Positions 1 to 10,641 of a stretch of 64,000 nt of DNA are shown in pieces. The notes beneath the pieces were generated by a model, which worked only from the letters and a program-made list of their open reading frames with translations, did not search any database and had not been told where the DNA came from. The stretch covers positions 205,395,934-205,459,933 of the forward strand of contig CP136063.1 of assembly GCA_032622095.1 (NCBI GenBank). The letters run 5' to 3'. Position numbers and translations under genes: made by a program. Source of the DNA: Siphonodentalium dalli. Lineage: Eukaryota > Mollusca > Scaphopoda > Gadilida > Siphonodentaliidae. How positions within the stretch are numbered: the stretch's first letter is position 1; each line of letters starts with the position of its first letter.

Positions 1-159
1 ACATATTATTGGATATGGGATTATATGATAACCAACATTCTGATAGTCAATCGAACATCTTGTGCCACCCGTGCTCGCGATTAGATGCCATTAGCCATCC
101 AATCGCGAACCTCGATTACATATTGTTTGCTATCAAATCCTTGGGGTATTGGCTGACTA

Positions 160-1368
160 GATACTCAAGCAGTCGGTAATGTCAGACAATCTTCGGTGAT
201 TTCCGGGACCAATGTGTTCATAAACCTATGAACGACATTGAAAGTGACGTCACGTTACGTTCATAGGTTTATGAACGCATTGAATAAGGGGGCGTGTCTA
301 CCGTAACGCTATGGGGAAATCGGAAGAGATATCAGGTGTATGTAAATATATGTTCGTAAACTCGTATTTCATGTCAATTCATGATTGAGTCATTACAGCA
401 GTACATACATGTCATCGCTGCAGTGATTTGATCTTGGTGGAGTATCACGTCTCGTTGAAGGGGTTAGATCGCTTAATCAAACGAGCCGCCGCAGGTGTCG
501 AGTTTGATCCAGCGATCTGACCTCTTCAACGAGACGCGATGCGAATCCCAGATCAATTCACTGCAGCGATAACATGTTTATTATATGACATGCTTTTTAT
601 TTAAAAAAAGGTACAATTTCTGTCATTAATTATGAAAAGAAAACACTTGTAGGCCACTACCAATAAGAATAAAGAAGGACCTATTTTTGTATAATAAATA
701 GTCCGGCTGTTTACGGGCATGCGCAGTATGCCGCAGTGAGACAGAGAGGGTGGTATGACATCGGATCAAATGTAGCTGATCCGATGGTCGGGAAATGATC
801 GCTTGACTATAGTGGTATTGGTGAAAGAAAAACGATAGTGAAAAACTAAATACATATTAATATCATGTTATAGTTCCATATGCGAGATGACTGCGTGGGG
901 TCATTGACAACTCCACTAAGGCATTTATGTAATTATAGTAACATAATATGGTGTTTGTTTGTATTTACGATATGCTTAAACTGTTACATGGCTTATATGT
1001 GGGCTCTTAATGTCTTACGTTAAACATTTACATGATGGTGTAAACACCTTTTTTGCCATTTCGAGCAATCGCCCACCACATCATACCTTCCTGCAAATAA
1101 CTAACACAAACACCCTCCCAGAGATCGCTGCTGTGTGAATACCATGCATGGTATATATCATAAACATACAGCACAATGTGCATACAGTTATATTTACATA
1201 CACCTAATATCTCTTCCGATTTCCCCATAGCGTTACGGTAGACACGCCCCTCATCCAATACGTTCATAAAGCTATGAACGCAACGTGACGTCACTTCCAA
1301 TGTCGTTCATAGGTTTATGAACACATTGGTCCCGGATATTGTCGGACATTGCCGACTGCTTGAGTATC
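160..1368. mobile_element. Non-autonomous TIR DNA transposon, about 1.2 kb, TA-flanked
   Basis: The two ends are a long imperfect inverted repeat: about 160-345 pairs with about 1196-1368. Outermost bases are GATACTCAAGCAGTCGG and its complement, and both ends contain a TGACGTCAC core between two TTCATAGGTTTATGAA-type palindromes. A TA dinucleotide abuts each end (158-159 and 1369-1370), which fits a TA target duplication as in Tc1/mariner-like elements. The interior has no transposase-like frame, so it would depend on a partner in trans. A foldback (407-577) lies inside. The superfamily is inference; the inverted repeat is directly visible. Confidence 0.75.
407..577. repeat. Foldback (hairpin) repeat nested in the TIR element
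   Basis: An imperfect palindrome of about 171 bp centred near 492. The left arm runs from ACATGTCATCGCTGCAG through TCTCGTTGAAG, and the right arm carries CTTCAACGAGA and CTGCAGCGATAACATGT. The arms contain further matching blocks (GATCGCT / AGCGATC). It has the form of a foldback MITE inside the larger element, or an internal stem of it. Confidence 0.8.
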
Positions 1369-1504
1369 TATATAGTACGTCCGGATTTGGCAAGAAATTT
1401 ATTTTGGTCTATAATCAGTGTTGTTGTCCGTTGTTACTGAGCGTTGATGTTAAAAATTCCCGATATTCAATAGCGTTTTACCATTTTCCTTACCGCTACA
1501 AATA

Positions 1505-1522
1505 CCCCCCCCCCCCCCCCCC
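1505..1522. repeat. Poly-C tract (18 nt)
   Basis: Uninterrupted run of C, the longest of several in the window (also 11393-11407 and 20675-20688). The rest of 1371-1864 shows nothing recognisable. Confidence 0.95.
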
Positions 1523-1864
1523 GAACCTCACAAATATATCATCATGGTAGAACGGCGTGTTGTCGATTTCTTATCCACAGCCGAAACTTAATTGTTAGTT
1601 TCAGATATCATTCTTGAAATCAACAGGTCTACATTAGTTACTAGCTAAACAAGACAGTTTGTCATATGTGTATACGTAACTGTGAAATTGCGTTTTTTTC
1701 CGTTCTCAATGAACGGATTCTCAAAATGTTTGGTTTTCCAAAAAAACAGGATTCAAACTTTCTTAACTGGACTCCATGCGTTCATTTAAATAGATGAATA
1801 AATAGTGGGGAAAGACAGACAATCCTAGTTCATAATGAATTTAAGTATATAAATATAAATAATA

Positions 1865-2002
1865 AACGGCGGATTCAACGTGGTCATGGGTTTTGACCGC
1901 GATTAAAAATCAGCAAACTCCACATGAACCCCTTCGGGGTTCATGCAGTTTGCTGATTTTTTCTCGCGGTCAAAATCCCATGACCACATTGAAACCGCCG
2001 TT
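1865..2002. repeat. Near-perfect 138-bp hairpin (foldback MITE-like)
   Basis: The left arm AACGGCGG...GTGGTCATGGG...TTTTGACCGCGA...AATCAGCAAACT pairs with the right arm ending in CCGCCGTT. The two arms meet at about 1936 around CCCCTTCGGGG, a stable tetraloop-like centre. Only a few mismatches are seen over about 65 bp per arm. No coding frame is present. Confidence 0.88.
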
Positions 2003-2479
2003 CATTTCTTATGTGTTTTCCCCTCATATCGTTTAACATTCACACTTGAACCATGGGACAATTCCCGGGCATAATAACAAAGTTGTCCAGAATTGATGGC
2101 AATTGTTTACAACTATATACATTGTTCATGGGATCGACGACCGTTCTAGTTAAGAGCGGCATAATTCAATGCAATGGTTAATTAGGATCGGTTCTCGTTG
2201 GGAGATACAAAATATTTCGATTTTTGCCGCCATTGTCTTGGGAAATACTGCCTGATATATAGGCAATTGGATTATGAAGGGCATCGGTGGTGGAACAATC
2301 ACGCGTCTGAAGATCGATTTCCGAACCCAGTTTTGCAAATACCAAAGGATCTACGGTAACAACGATTTGAGCGTTACTATCAACAATAGTAGTATCACAC
2401 TCTGTAATAACTAGAATGCGGCGTTATTCCTACCCAGTCGAATCAACACCAAACTTATAAAAATGGTATTTTAAGATGA
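2003..2479. other. Unannotated stretch
   Basis: No repeat, coding frame or RNA signal that I can support. Confidence 0.5.
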
Positions 2480-2725
2480 ATTTAGCATTTATTTCAGTAA
2501 AAAATTAGTTCTTTGAATATGTTTTTTAATTTGCACCCAACATAAAACAAAACAAAAGTAGCAACGTAACATTTGTTGATAGGTAATGTAATAGTCCAGG
2601 AGATCGGGAGGTAGTGTTGCTCATATTGACGGACAAGCTGCGACCATGTTATTTTTAATGTTTTAGGTATGGTAATGAAGAAAACTTATGATAGCAAGAA
2701 CAAATTTGTAGCCTTCTTTGGTTTT
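2480..2725 (-). mobile_element. Fragment of dispersed element H (terminal part)
   Basis: The segment about 2575-2725 is the reverse complement of 7640-7790. Shared blocks include TAGTCCAGGAGATC, TTGCTCAT.TTGACGGACAAG and ATGATAGCA..AATTTGTAGC. The 95 bases before it carry one copy of the tandem unit seen at 7.9-9.3 kb (GATAGGTAATGTAA, TTCTAATTTG-like). A unit followed by an inverted head means element H probably has inverted ends around tandem internal units. Confidence 0.65.
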
Positions 2726-3247
2726 TGCGATTTTTTGGGCATTTTTCTACGTTTTTAGCCCAAATTTTTTTTCAATTTGTAACCATTTCATTTTAGTATG
2801 ATTTTGGTGATTTAGTTGAATAGTAATTGTGTTAATAATGTTAAATAACTAATCGTGCTAAAACAAATTGAAGAATATTTTGTTTATTTTTTTTTTTACC
2901 ATTTATTTTTAATTTTGTATGCAATTTTTTTATACAATTTTTTTAAATGGATTTAAGGTTTCTACTTGTTTTCTAAGTTGAGGGGGGTCTAATTCAAATC
3001 CAATTAAACATTGTACTGTTCAAAATAGATCAATTTCTTAAGGCGTATGGTAGATATACGTAACTAGTTTTCAAAACTTATACATATGCCTTTCTATCAT
3101 GTGCGTTATGCATGCGAGTCGGATTTTACAAATTAAATTATGATGAAAAATCCTGAATTTTGGGTGTGATCACATTTGTGGTCATAATATTCCCATTAGG
3201 GAGTGGGTGGACATGGGGCATGCGACACTGTGCATTATATATGTATA
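2726..3247. other. T-rich low-complexity and unannotated stretch
   Basis: Runs of T dominate about 2700-2960. The remainder to 3247 shows no recognisable feature. Confidence 0.5.
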
Positions 3248-3962
3248 CTAGAATGTGACCCGACTTCGTCCGGGCTTTGACCTTGAATTGTCCATTTTGA
3301 AGGTCAAGTGGGGTCCAAAACACTGCCCGGACAAAAGTACCCGACAAACGTGCCCGTCGACATCCATCCGGTTTTACCCGATTTGACCTTGAATTGATAA
3401 TTTTGAAGGTCAAGGTCAGGTCGGGGTCACGACTCGAACCGTCCAAAACACTCAGTGGACAAAAGTAACCCCACGTATCAAATTTCGTCGAAATCCCATC
3501 CAAATTGGCGATATGACCTTGAATTGACCCGATTTCAAGGTCAAGGTCACGTCGCACGGGCAAATGAATATGCTTATGAGACTCCCCATACGAAAGTACC
3601 CCCACGTACCAAGTTTCATCGAAATCCCGTGATATTCGGGCGTTTGACCTTGAATTGATCCGATTTCAAGGTCACTGTCACGTCGCACGGGTAAATGAAT
3701 ATGCTTATGAGACTCCCCGTACGAATGTACCCCCGCATACCAAGTTTCATTGAAATCCCGTAATATTTGGGCGTTTGACCTTGAAATTACCCGATTTCAA
3801 GGTCAAGGTCAAGTCGCACGGACAAATTAATAGGCCTATGCCCGTTCCCGGCCGAAAATACCCCCACATACCAAGTTTCATCGAAATCGGCTGGGTCGTT
3901 TTCGAGTTCATCGCGAACACACAGACAGACAGACAGACAGATCTTCCAAAATATATAATAGA
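3248..3962 (+). mobile_element. P-family dispersed element, copy 1 (pearl-like, microsatellite tail)
   Basis: The head is CTAG.A.GTGACCCGACTTCG followed by TCCGGGC. The body is a tandem array of diverged units of roughly 120 bp containing GACCTTGAATTGACC, TTCAAGGTCAAGGTCA and CCAAGTTTCATCGAAAT. The tail has (CAGA)n and then ATCTTCCAAAATATATAATA. This head-body-microsatellite-tail layout recalls bivalve pearl-type non-autonomous elements; family membership is inference. No frame is coding, and the apparent open frames follow the repeat period. The next copy starts at the following base. Confidence 0.75.
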
Positions 3963-4686
3963 CTAGAAGGTGACCCGACTTCGTCCGGGCTATTCAAAAA
4001 CCAAATTTCAAGTCGATAGCTCCACCCGTTTCCGAGATCTGGTCTGCGTATGCGCGAAGCTGGCGTCGCACGGGCTCGGCGACCCGATAAAATTCGTATC
4101 CGGGGCAAGATACATTCACATACCAAATTTCAAGTCGATAGCTCCACCCGTTTCCGAGATATATATATTGCCCAATGTCATTTGCGGATACCTCGGCCGG
4201 TGATGAGTTAACGCGACATCGGCCGGTTAAGAGTTAAACGCGATCACGTCACGATCTGTTGACGGCGTAATATATTTACGGAATGTTTTTCGATGAGCGA
4301 AGCATGGTCCTGCGTTCTTCCCGATAATTAAGGTAGAAACTTTAAACGTACACAGGCGTGTGATACATCATTGGAAAGATGAAGCGCCACAGATTCTAAT
4401 CGTGCAAATTATATGACTGGCAATTTATTATTCGCGCTATATCGAATCGATTTGTGAGCACCGAATTGAAATATATTAGCGCAAAAACGGCGTAAAAACA
4501 GATTTGACCTCGGCACGTGAAACGTTGACCTCGGATCTGAAAATTAATATGCCTATGCCACTTCCAGACCGATAGTACCCTCACATACGAAGTTTCATCG
4601 AAATCGGGTCGGCCGTTTTCGAGTTCATCGCGAACACACAGACCACACACAGATACACAGACAGATCTTCCAAAATATATAATAGA
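3963..4686 (+). mobile_element. P-family element, copy 2, head-to-tail with copy 1
   Basis: The head is AGAAGGTGACCCGACTTCG plus TCCGGGC, as in copy 1. The body differs: two copies of CAAATTTCAAGTCGATAGCT, a GAGTTAACGCGA-type block, and a segment around 4300-4560 shared with 37.9-38.2 kb and 38.8-39.1 kb. The tail has (CACAGA)n and CTTCCAAAATATATAATAGA. The same head-to-tail arrangement recurs at 37.4-39.2 kb. Confidence 0.75.
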
Positions 4687-5294
4687 TGACAAGCATGACA
4701 TGAGACATTAGTATCTTTCTACTAAACTGTGCTTCCAGAGTTATCAGGAATAGAGTATCGGTGTTATTTCTTACCCAAATAAATTTTAAAACGGGGTATG
4801 TGGGTTAAAGGACCACTGGGAGATAATAGGATGTCCAATGACTCCTATATTTCTATCGTATCACAGTAAAGCTGTTTTTGTAAAATTGGCGCGGTTTACA
4901 CGATCAAAGTTAGATTTTCTTTACAATATGTAAAAAGCAACTAATTATATAGAGTTACGCTTCTTGAAGTTGTGTAGGGAAACTCGAGTCAGCATAACAA
5001 AAACATCTGGCTGCTGATTGGTTGATTATCATTGATGGAAATATGGAAGGGGTCTGGATATTTTTATGCTGCTGATTTATGTGCAGTAAATAGGGTAGTT
5101 GTAGAAATACAAGATTATCGTTTGAAACAAAAATACCGAAAAGGGCGCGTTTGTTGTCACATACTGGTGCAACGGATGACGTTCTAAGGAAAAATTGACC
5201 ACTTGAAGTTCAAATAGGCTTAACCCATGACCGGAGGGACTTTTAGTTAACACTGTCATCTATGGAAAATAATTAGGTGTTTGTAACCTATAGA
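4687..5294. other. Unannotated stretch
   Basis: No repeat, gene or RNA signal that I can support. Confidence 0.5.
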
Positions 5295-5295
5295 T

Positions 5296-6580
5296 ACGAA
5301 GCTTCGGTACATTAATTATTATTCATATATTACTATATTTAAATCAGATGTATGCATACAGTCGGCGTCGAAACAAAAACACGAATGTACCGATTATTCG
5401 TGACATTCAAGATAAATGTTCAATAATATAAAATTATACTGTGACTGCTTCATTCAACATGAAGTTTATCAAGGTGTATCGTTATTAATAACTGTATACA
5501 GTAATATCGAAATAAGAAGAATCATGTGGCCCTGGGTACTTATCCCCCAGCGCTGTGGCAAAAAAATTGACAATGTATTCTTAAACCCAAACCTGTGGCG
5601 GTTTTTCATCCAATGTACCGAAGCTTCGTGCCATGTACCGAAGCTTCGTGACGTGTCAGAACTGCAGGAATATACCACCACAGGACATCATATGGCACCG
5701 ATAACAAACGTTGAATGGGGACCAGAAACCCGGATATTAATAATTTCAGATCATAATTAGCATCGATATTAACCCATCGAGGAATATGTCATAATGACAC
5801 ACTATATTACACCCACCCCTATATAACTGCTACCTCTCTGACACAGGGCTACATGTAAGAAGATTATCTATGTCTACTTAATGAGACTATACAGTTCCAT
5901 CAAAATCTGGTGAAAAATGTGACCTCGCATCGTTAACCCCAAATCTGTGGCGATTTTTCATCCAATTTACCGAAGCTTCGTGACACGTACCGTCAAATGG
6001 CATCAAACGTTGCATGGTCATCATAAACTTCGATATCAGTCATCTATCATAGAAATATATATTAATCCATGGTGTAATTATGTCAAAATGACACACTATA
6101 TTACACCCACCCTATATAACTGCTTTACTCCAGCCCTGACACAGTGCTACACACAAGACGTTTATCCATGTCTACTTAATGAAAGTATATAGTTCTGTCG
6201 AAATCTGGCGAAAAATGTGACCTTGCATCATTAGCCCCTAATCTGTGGCGGTTTTTCATCCTATGTACCGAAGCTTCGTGACATGTACCGAAGCTTCGTG
6301 ACATGTCAGAACTCCAAGAATATACCCATCGGGACATCAAATGGTATCAAACGTTGAATGGTCACCAGAAATCTCGATATTAGTCATTTCAGACCATAAT
6401 TAGCATAGCATTATATATTAACCCATCGAGAAATACGTCAACATGACGCACTATATTACACCCACTCCTATATAACTGCGTCCTCCCTGACAGAGGCTGC
6501 ATATCAAAAGTTTATCCATGTCTACTTAATGAGAGTATACAGTTCTGTCAAAATCGGGCGAACAATTTGGTCTATAAATA
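5296..6580. repeat. Degenerate satellite, about 300-350 bp units, with CGAAGCTTCG palindromes
   Basis: Three diverged direct repeats. Anchor CTGTGGCGRTTTTTCATCC occurs near 5592, 5946 and 6243, followed by ACCGAAGCTTCGTGACATGT (doubled in units 1 and 3), TGACACACTATATTACACCC and ATGTCTACTTAATGARA. The 10-bp palindrome CGAAGCTTCG also marks the left edge at about 5297. Short open frames here follow the repeat and show no known domain. Confidence 0.8.
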
Positions 6581-7555
6581 CCACAGTGTGACACATTTAA
6601 GATAGACCAAAACAATAAGCACCTTTCAACCCAAAGATAGTTACATTTTAATTGAAAAAATAGTCCAAACATGAAAAGTTAATTTTTGCCGATATTTAAG
6701 TCAAGTTTTTGAGAGAAAAGTCCAATATTTTTGGTGATGTCAGTTGTGACAATAGTAACAATTAACCATGGTACATCAGACATGTTAGTATTCAATGTAT
6801 AGAAGGCAGAATAGCCAATTTTGTACATCATCCACAACTTGTAATCGTTTGCAGGACATGCTGGGGCAATATTTAGCATTTTCCATATTTTGGCGGCCAT
6901 TTTGGCAGCCATTTTGAGCCAAAGTAAGAATTGTGGGTCCATTGAGTTGGAATATTCATAGGTAATCATGTGCATCACTTAAATTACAAAGTTATGTTCA
7001 TTTCTTGTTAAAATATGACTAGAATCCCAATTGTGATGTTTTTGTGTGAAATTTTATACCGCAATCTGTAAATTCGTATTTTTGAGGGAACGGAAGGGGT
7101 TAGGACCCCAAAAAGTGCATATTAAATTGCCACAATGATCAGTTAATATAAAAAATACAAAATAAAGTCACATTACTCAACCAGTTCCACACAGCATGAA
7201 TCGATCTAGAAGATATTTGTAAAAAAAAGAAGTAATATTTTAAACTTCCGGCGGCCATTTTGGTGGCCATCTTGGATGGTGAGTTTCAATTTTGCACCAA
7301 AAAAGTGACATTATGTCTTACCTTCACGAAAATATATACATTTGTATACATTTTACAAGAATTTTACCGCTATAATTTGCATAAAACTGACTTAGAGTCT
7401 GGTCTGAAAAACAGCGGCCATGATGGACGCCATTTTGTCTGGAGTCTATATGGCCACTTTTTTTTCTTGTTAACATTGCTTAAAAGTTGAAGGACATAAT
7501 AAGGAACAAACTGAGTGGGGAGAAGTTAAGTCCGAAGGGGTGCAAGGGTGCCAAT
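6581..7555. other. Unannotated stretch with GGCGGCCATTTTG motifs
   Basis: No gene recognised. Three places carry GCCATTTTG/GGCCAT-rich words (about 6890-6918, 7250-7280, 7418-7435). These resemble a CCAT-core motif such as that of YY1 but may simply mark an old repeat. Confidence 0.4.
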
Positions 7556-9303
7556 ATTAGCTCTCTGAATACTAGTAGTACCATGACGTCGCCGGAAAAT
7601 TCTTCTATTTTCGGTCGTCGGGTAGGTCAATAAAAACATGTTTTTCGCCAATTAAGCTACAAATTCACCACTGCTATCATGGATTTTCGTAATCTACATA
7701 TATTTTACTACAAAATAGACTGGATAGCACTTGTCCGTCAAAATGAGCAACATTTGTTATTTCTTGGGGTCGATCTCCTGGACTATAAGAAGAATTAGCC
7801 ATTTGTATCCTGTGTACCAATGGGCTTGAAATGAGTTCAGAGAATATGTTTTCTAAGTTGTACCCAATGTACTCTTTTATATTGGAATTTCTAAGCGAAA
7901 ACAAGTTGAAGTAACCAATGTAACATTAATTGATAGGTAATGTAACCCTGTTTGCACATTGGCTGTAGTTCTGGGAATATGATTTCTAATTTGTACCCAG
8001 TGTATCGTGATATTTCTATGAGTAAACAATAACAAAAAGCAGTATGGCATTAATTGATAGGTAAAGTAAACAGAAGTAACCATTTGCCCTCCACTTATAT
8101 TAGATGTCGTCTGCTTATTTTTCCTGAAACACCCCAGATGAATAATAGACCATTCAATGTATATGCACTGTGTATCATTGGTCTTGAGATCAGTTCGGGC
8201 AGTATGTTTTCTAATTTGTACCCTTGTATATTGGGATTTCTAAAAAAAAAATAAAAAAATGTAACATTAATTGATAGGTAAAGTAGTAACCAGAAATAAT
8301 CGTGTGTACCCTACATACCTTAACATAAGGTTAACATTAGTTCCGGGAAAATGTGTTCTAATGTGTACCCAATGTACCCTTGTATATTTGGATTTCTAAG
8401 CTAACACAAATTGAAGTAACCAGTGTAACATTAATTGATAGATAGGGTAACCATGTGTACCCTGTGTACACATGGACTGTAACTTAGTTCCGGGAATATG
8501 TTTTCTAATTTGTACCCAATGTATCATGAGATTTATAAGAGTAAACAATAAAAGTAGCAATGTGACAGTGAAGTAACCAGGGGTAACCATTTGCACTGTG
8601 TTTGTATTATCTGTCGTCTGCCTATTTTTCCTGAAAACACCCCCAGGTGGATATAGTCCATTCAATGCATTCACCCTGTGTACCCATGTTCTTGGGATCA
8701 GATCAGGAATATTTGTTTTCTAATTTATACCCAATGTACCATTGTATTGGGATTTCTAAAAAACAAAACAAAAAAAGTTACCAATGTAAAAATAATTGGT
8801 AGATAATGTAGCCATAAGTAATCATGTACCCTATGTACCCATTGACTTGAAATTAGTTCGGGAAAGATAAACATAAAATTACTCAATGAAACATTAATTG
8901 ATAGGTAAAGTAACCAGAAATAACCATGTGTACCCTGCTTACCTCTGAGCTTAACATCAGTTCCAGGAATATGTTTTCTAAGTTGTACCCTTGTAAATTG
9001 GGATTTCTAAAAAAGTAACTAATGTAATATCAGTTGGTAGATATAGTAATCATGTGTACCCTATGTACCCATGGACTTAGTTCGTGGAAGAGAAAAACAT
9101 AAAAGTACACAAAGAAACATTAATTGATAGGTAAAGTAACCAGAAACTATACCCAGCGTACATATGAGCTTAACATTAGTTCTGGGAATATGTTTTCTAA
9201 GTTGTTCCCAATGTATCCTTGTACCCTGAAGTCTCTAAGAGAAAAAAAATAGAATTAACCAATGTAACATCATTTGATAGGTAAAGTAACCATAAGTAAC
9301 ATG
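7556..9303 (+). repeat. Element H: head plus diverged tandem units
   Basis: The head at about 7640-7790 is also present inverted at 2575-2725. It is followed by about ten diverged units marked by TAATTGATAGGTAAAGTAAC, TTCTAATTTGTACCCA and ATTGGGATTTCTAA, spaced roughly 90-220 bp. Two units share an extra block with CGTCTGCYTATTTTTCCTGA (about 8107 and 8613). Decay is high and length changes are common, so this is an old array. No coding content is seen. Confidence 0.7.
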
Positions 9304-9446
9304 GACTTCCTGCTAGGGGGTAGCAGGAAGACAGCCCGATAGGGCTAAGCTACCCCCGACAATACACTGTTATAATTTATTATGTATTACTGCCACTGTG
9401 TCATTCGTGTGTATTGTAAATAAACTATCCTATCCTATCCTATCCT
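9304..9446 (+). mobile_element. LINE/SINE 3' end with (TATCC)n tail
   Basis: It begins with a perfect 10-bp stem (CTTCCTGCTA / TAGCAGGAAG, loop GGGG) and a second stem AGCCC/GGGCT. It ends in AATAAACTATCC followed by further TATCC units. A structured 3' UTR, AATAAA and a pentanucleotide tail are typical of severely 5'-truncated non-LTR retrotransposons. It interrupts element H: the flanks AAGTAAC and TGTGTAGCCATGGACTTG join into a normal H unit. Confidence 0.75.
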
Positions 9447-10641
9447 TGTGTAGCCATGGACTTGAGTACTGCATAATTTAAAGATACGGTTGGCCTTGGC
9501 GGTGGGTATCCTGTGAAAATATTTCCACCCGTCAAAAACCGCCAGAAACGGAAAGAACAACAAAATGTAGGCAGACTTTGTCCGTATACAAATAAGAAAT
9601 ATCGCATAAACAGTATGTTATGTCATATATTTGACCATTGTTATGTAAACAAAAGCATAAAAAGTTACTTTTCTGGTGTTTGTTTATATTATGATGGTAA
9701 ACATAAAGAGCGTTATTTGTTGGTGAATTCCTGATATGGAACGAATAAAGAGCGTTTATGCCATTTGTGTGTGATTAGCCAGCAGCATTGTGCTGTCTTC
9801 TGCAACACAATCAGGTTCTTGCTTAGGGTAAAATATAGTAAATCTTTATGATAACATGCTGTTTACGCGATGGTCATGGTATATATGAACGAAACTGTAT
9901 GCGTTTTAATGTTTTTCTGTTTACGGTGATTGGAACAAATAAGAATATTTTCGACAACTAAGGCCTCACGTGCCTTTAAAGTGTCACATTGATTCACCGT
10001 GTGTGCCCCCGTGTATGCGACATCAGCAGTATAAATTCATAATATGCTATATTTGCTGGGAATCTGTACAAGGGTTTGTCCCGTTTCACATATTCATATA
10101 TATCTAAAGAACAGGGTATGTGACATTATCTCATGCACGTGGGATTTTGGTGAATTTTGATTGGAAGTGTGTCTGTTCTCAATGTAGGTCCGATAGTTTT
10201 AAGGTATATAATCATGGTGGGGTGTCGCGCCAAGGAACCTGTGATTGTACAGAATAGTTTATTTTGATTGTGTACCATCACAATCCGCATATCACATTAT
10301 GCATTATAACAGTGGTATATGATAGAGTAATCTTCACAGACGTGGAGATAAGGGAACTGGGTTTGGGAGATAGACTCTCTATAATCTTCGGTAAACATAT
10401 TCAGCAGTAAGGACATTTCCAAGCCCGACAGGGCAACATTTGGAAGTTGTTGTTTTTTTGGTGGGGGAGGTCAATGCTTGTTATAATTTCATTGTAAAAC
10501 CATTTTAGTGTTGCAGTCTGTTGACCAATGGTAGACTATATTGATGTGCTTTCGGTAAAATGTTTTTAATTAATGGCCATTAGTACTATTGTGGGTGTTT
10601 AATTTGAAATTTATCCAACAGACCACTTGGAATTACCATAA
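9447..10641. other. Unannotated stretch carrying two ATAAAGAGCG motifs
   Basis: No gene recognised. ATAAAGAGCG occurs at 9703-9712 and 9745-9754. The second lies in TTCCTGATATGG..CGAATAAAGAGCGTTTA, which has a diverged inverted counterpart at about 50290. Confidence 0.5.

Noticed and set aside
3138-3688. Overlapping minus-strand frames of 155 and 78 codons
   Set aside because: They translate the P-family repeat; similar frames reappear at 37.4 and 38.3 kb with the element.
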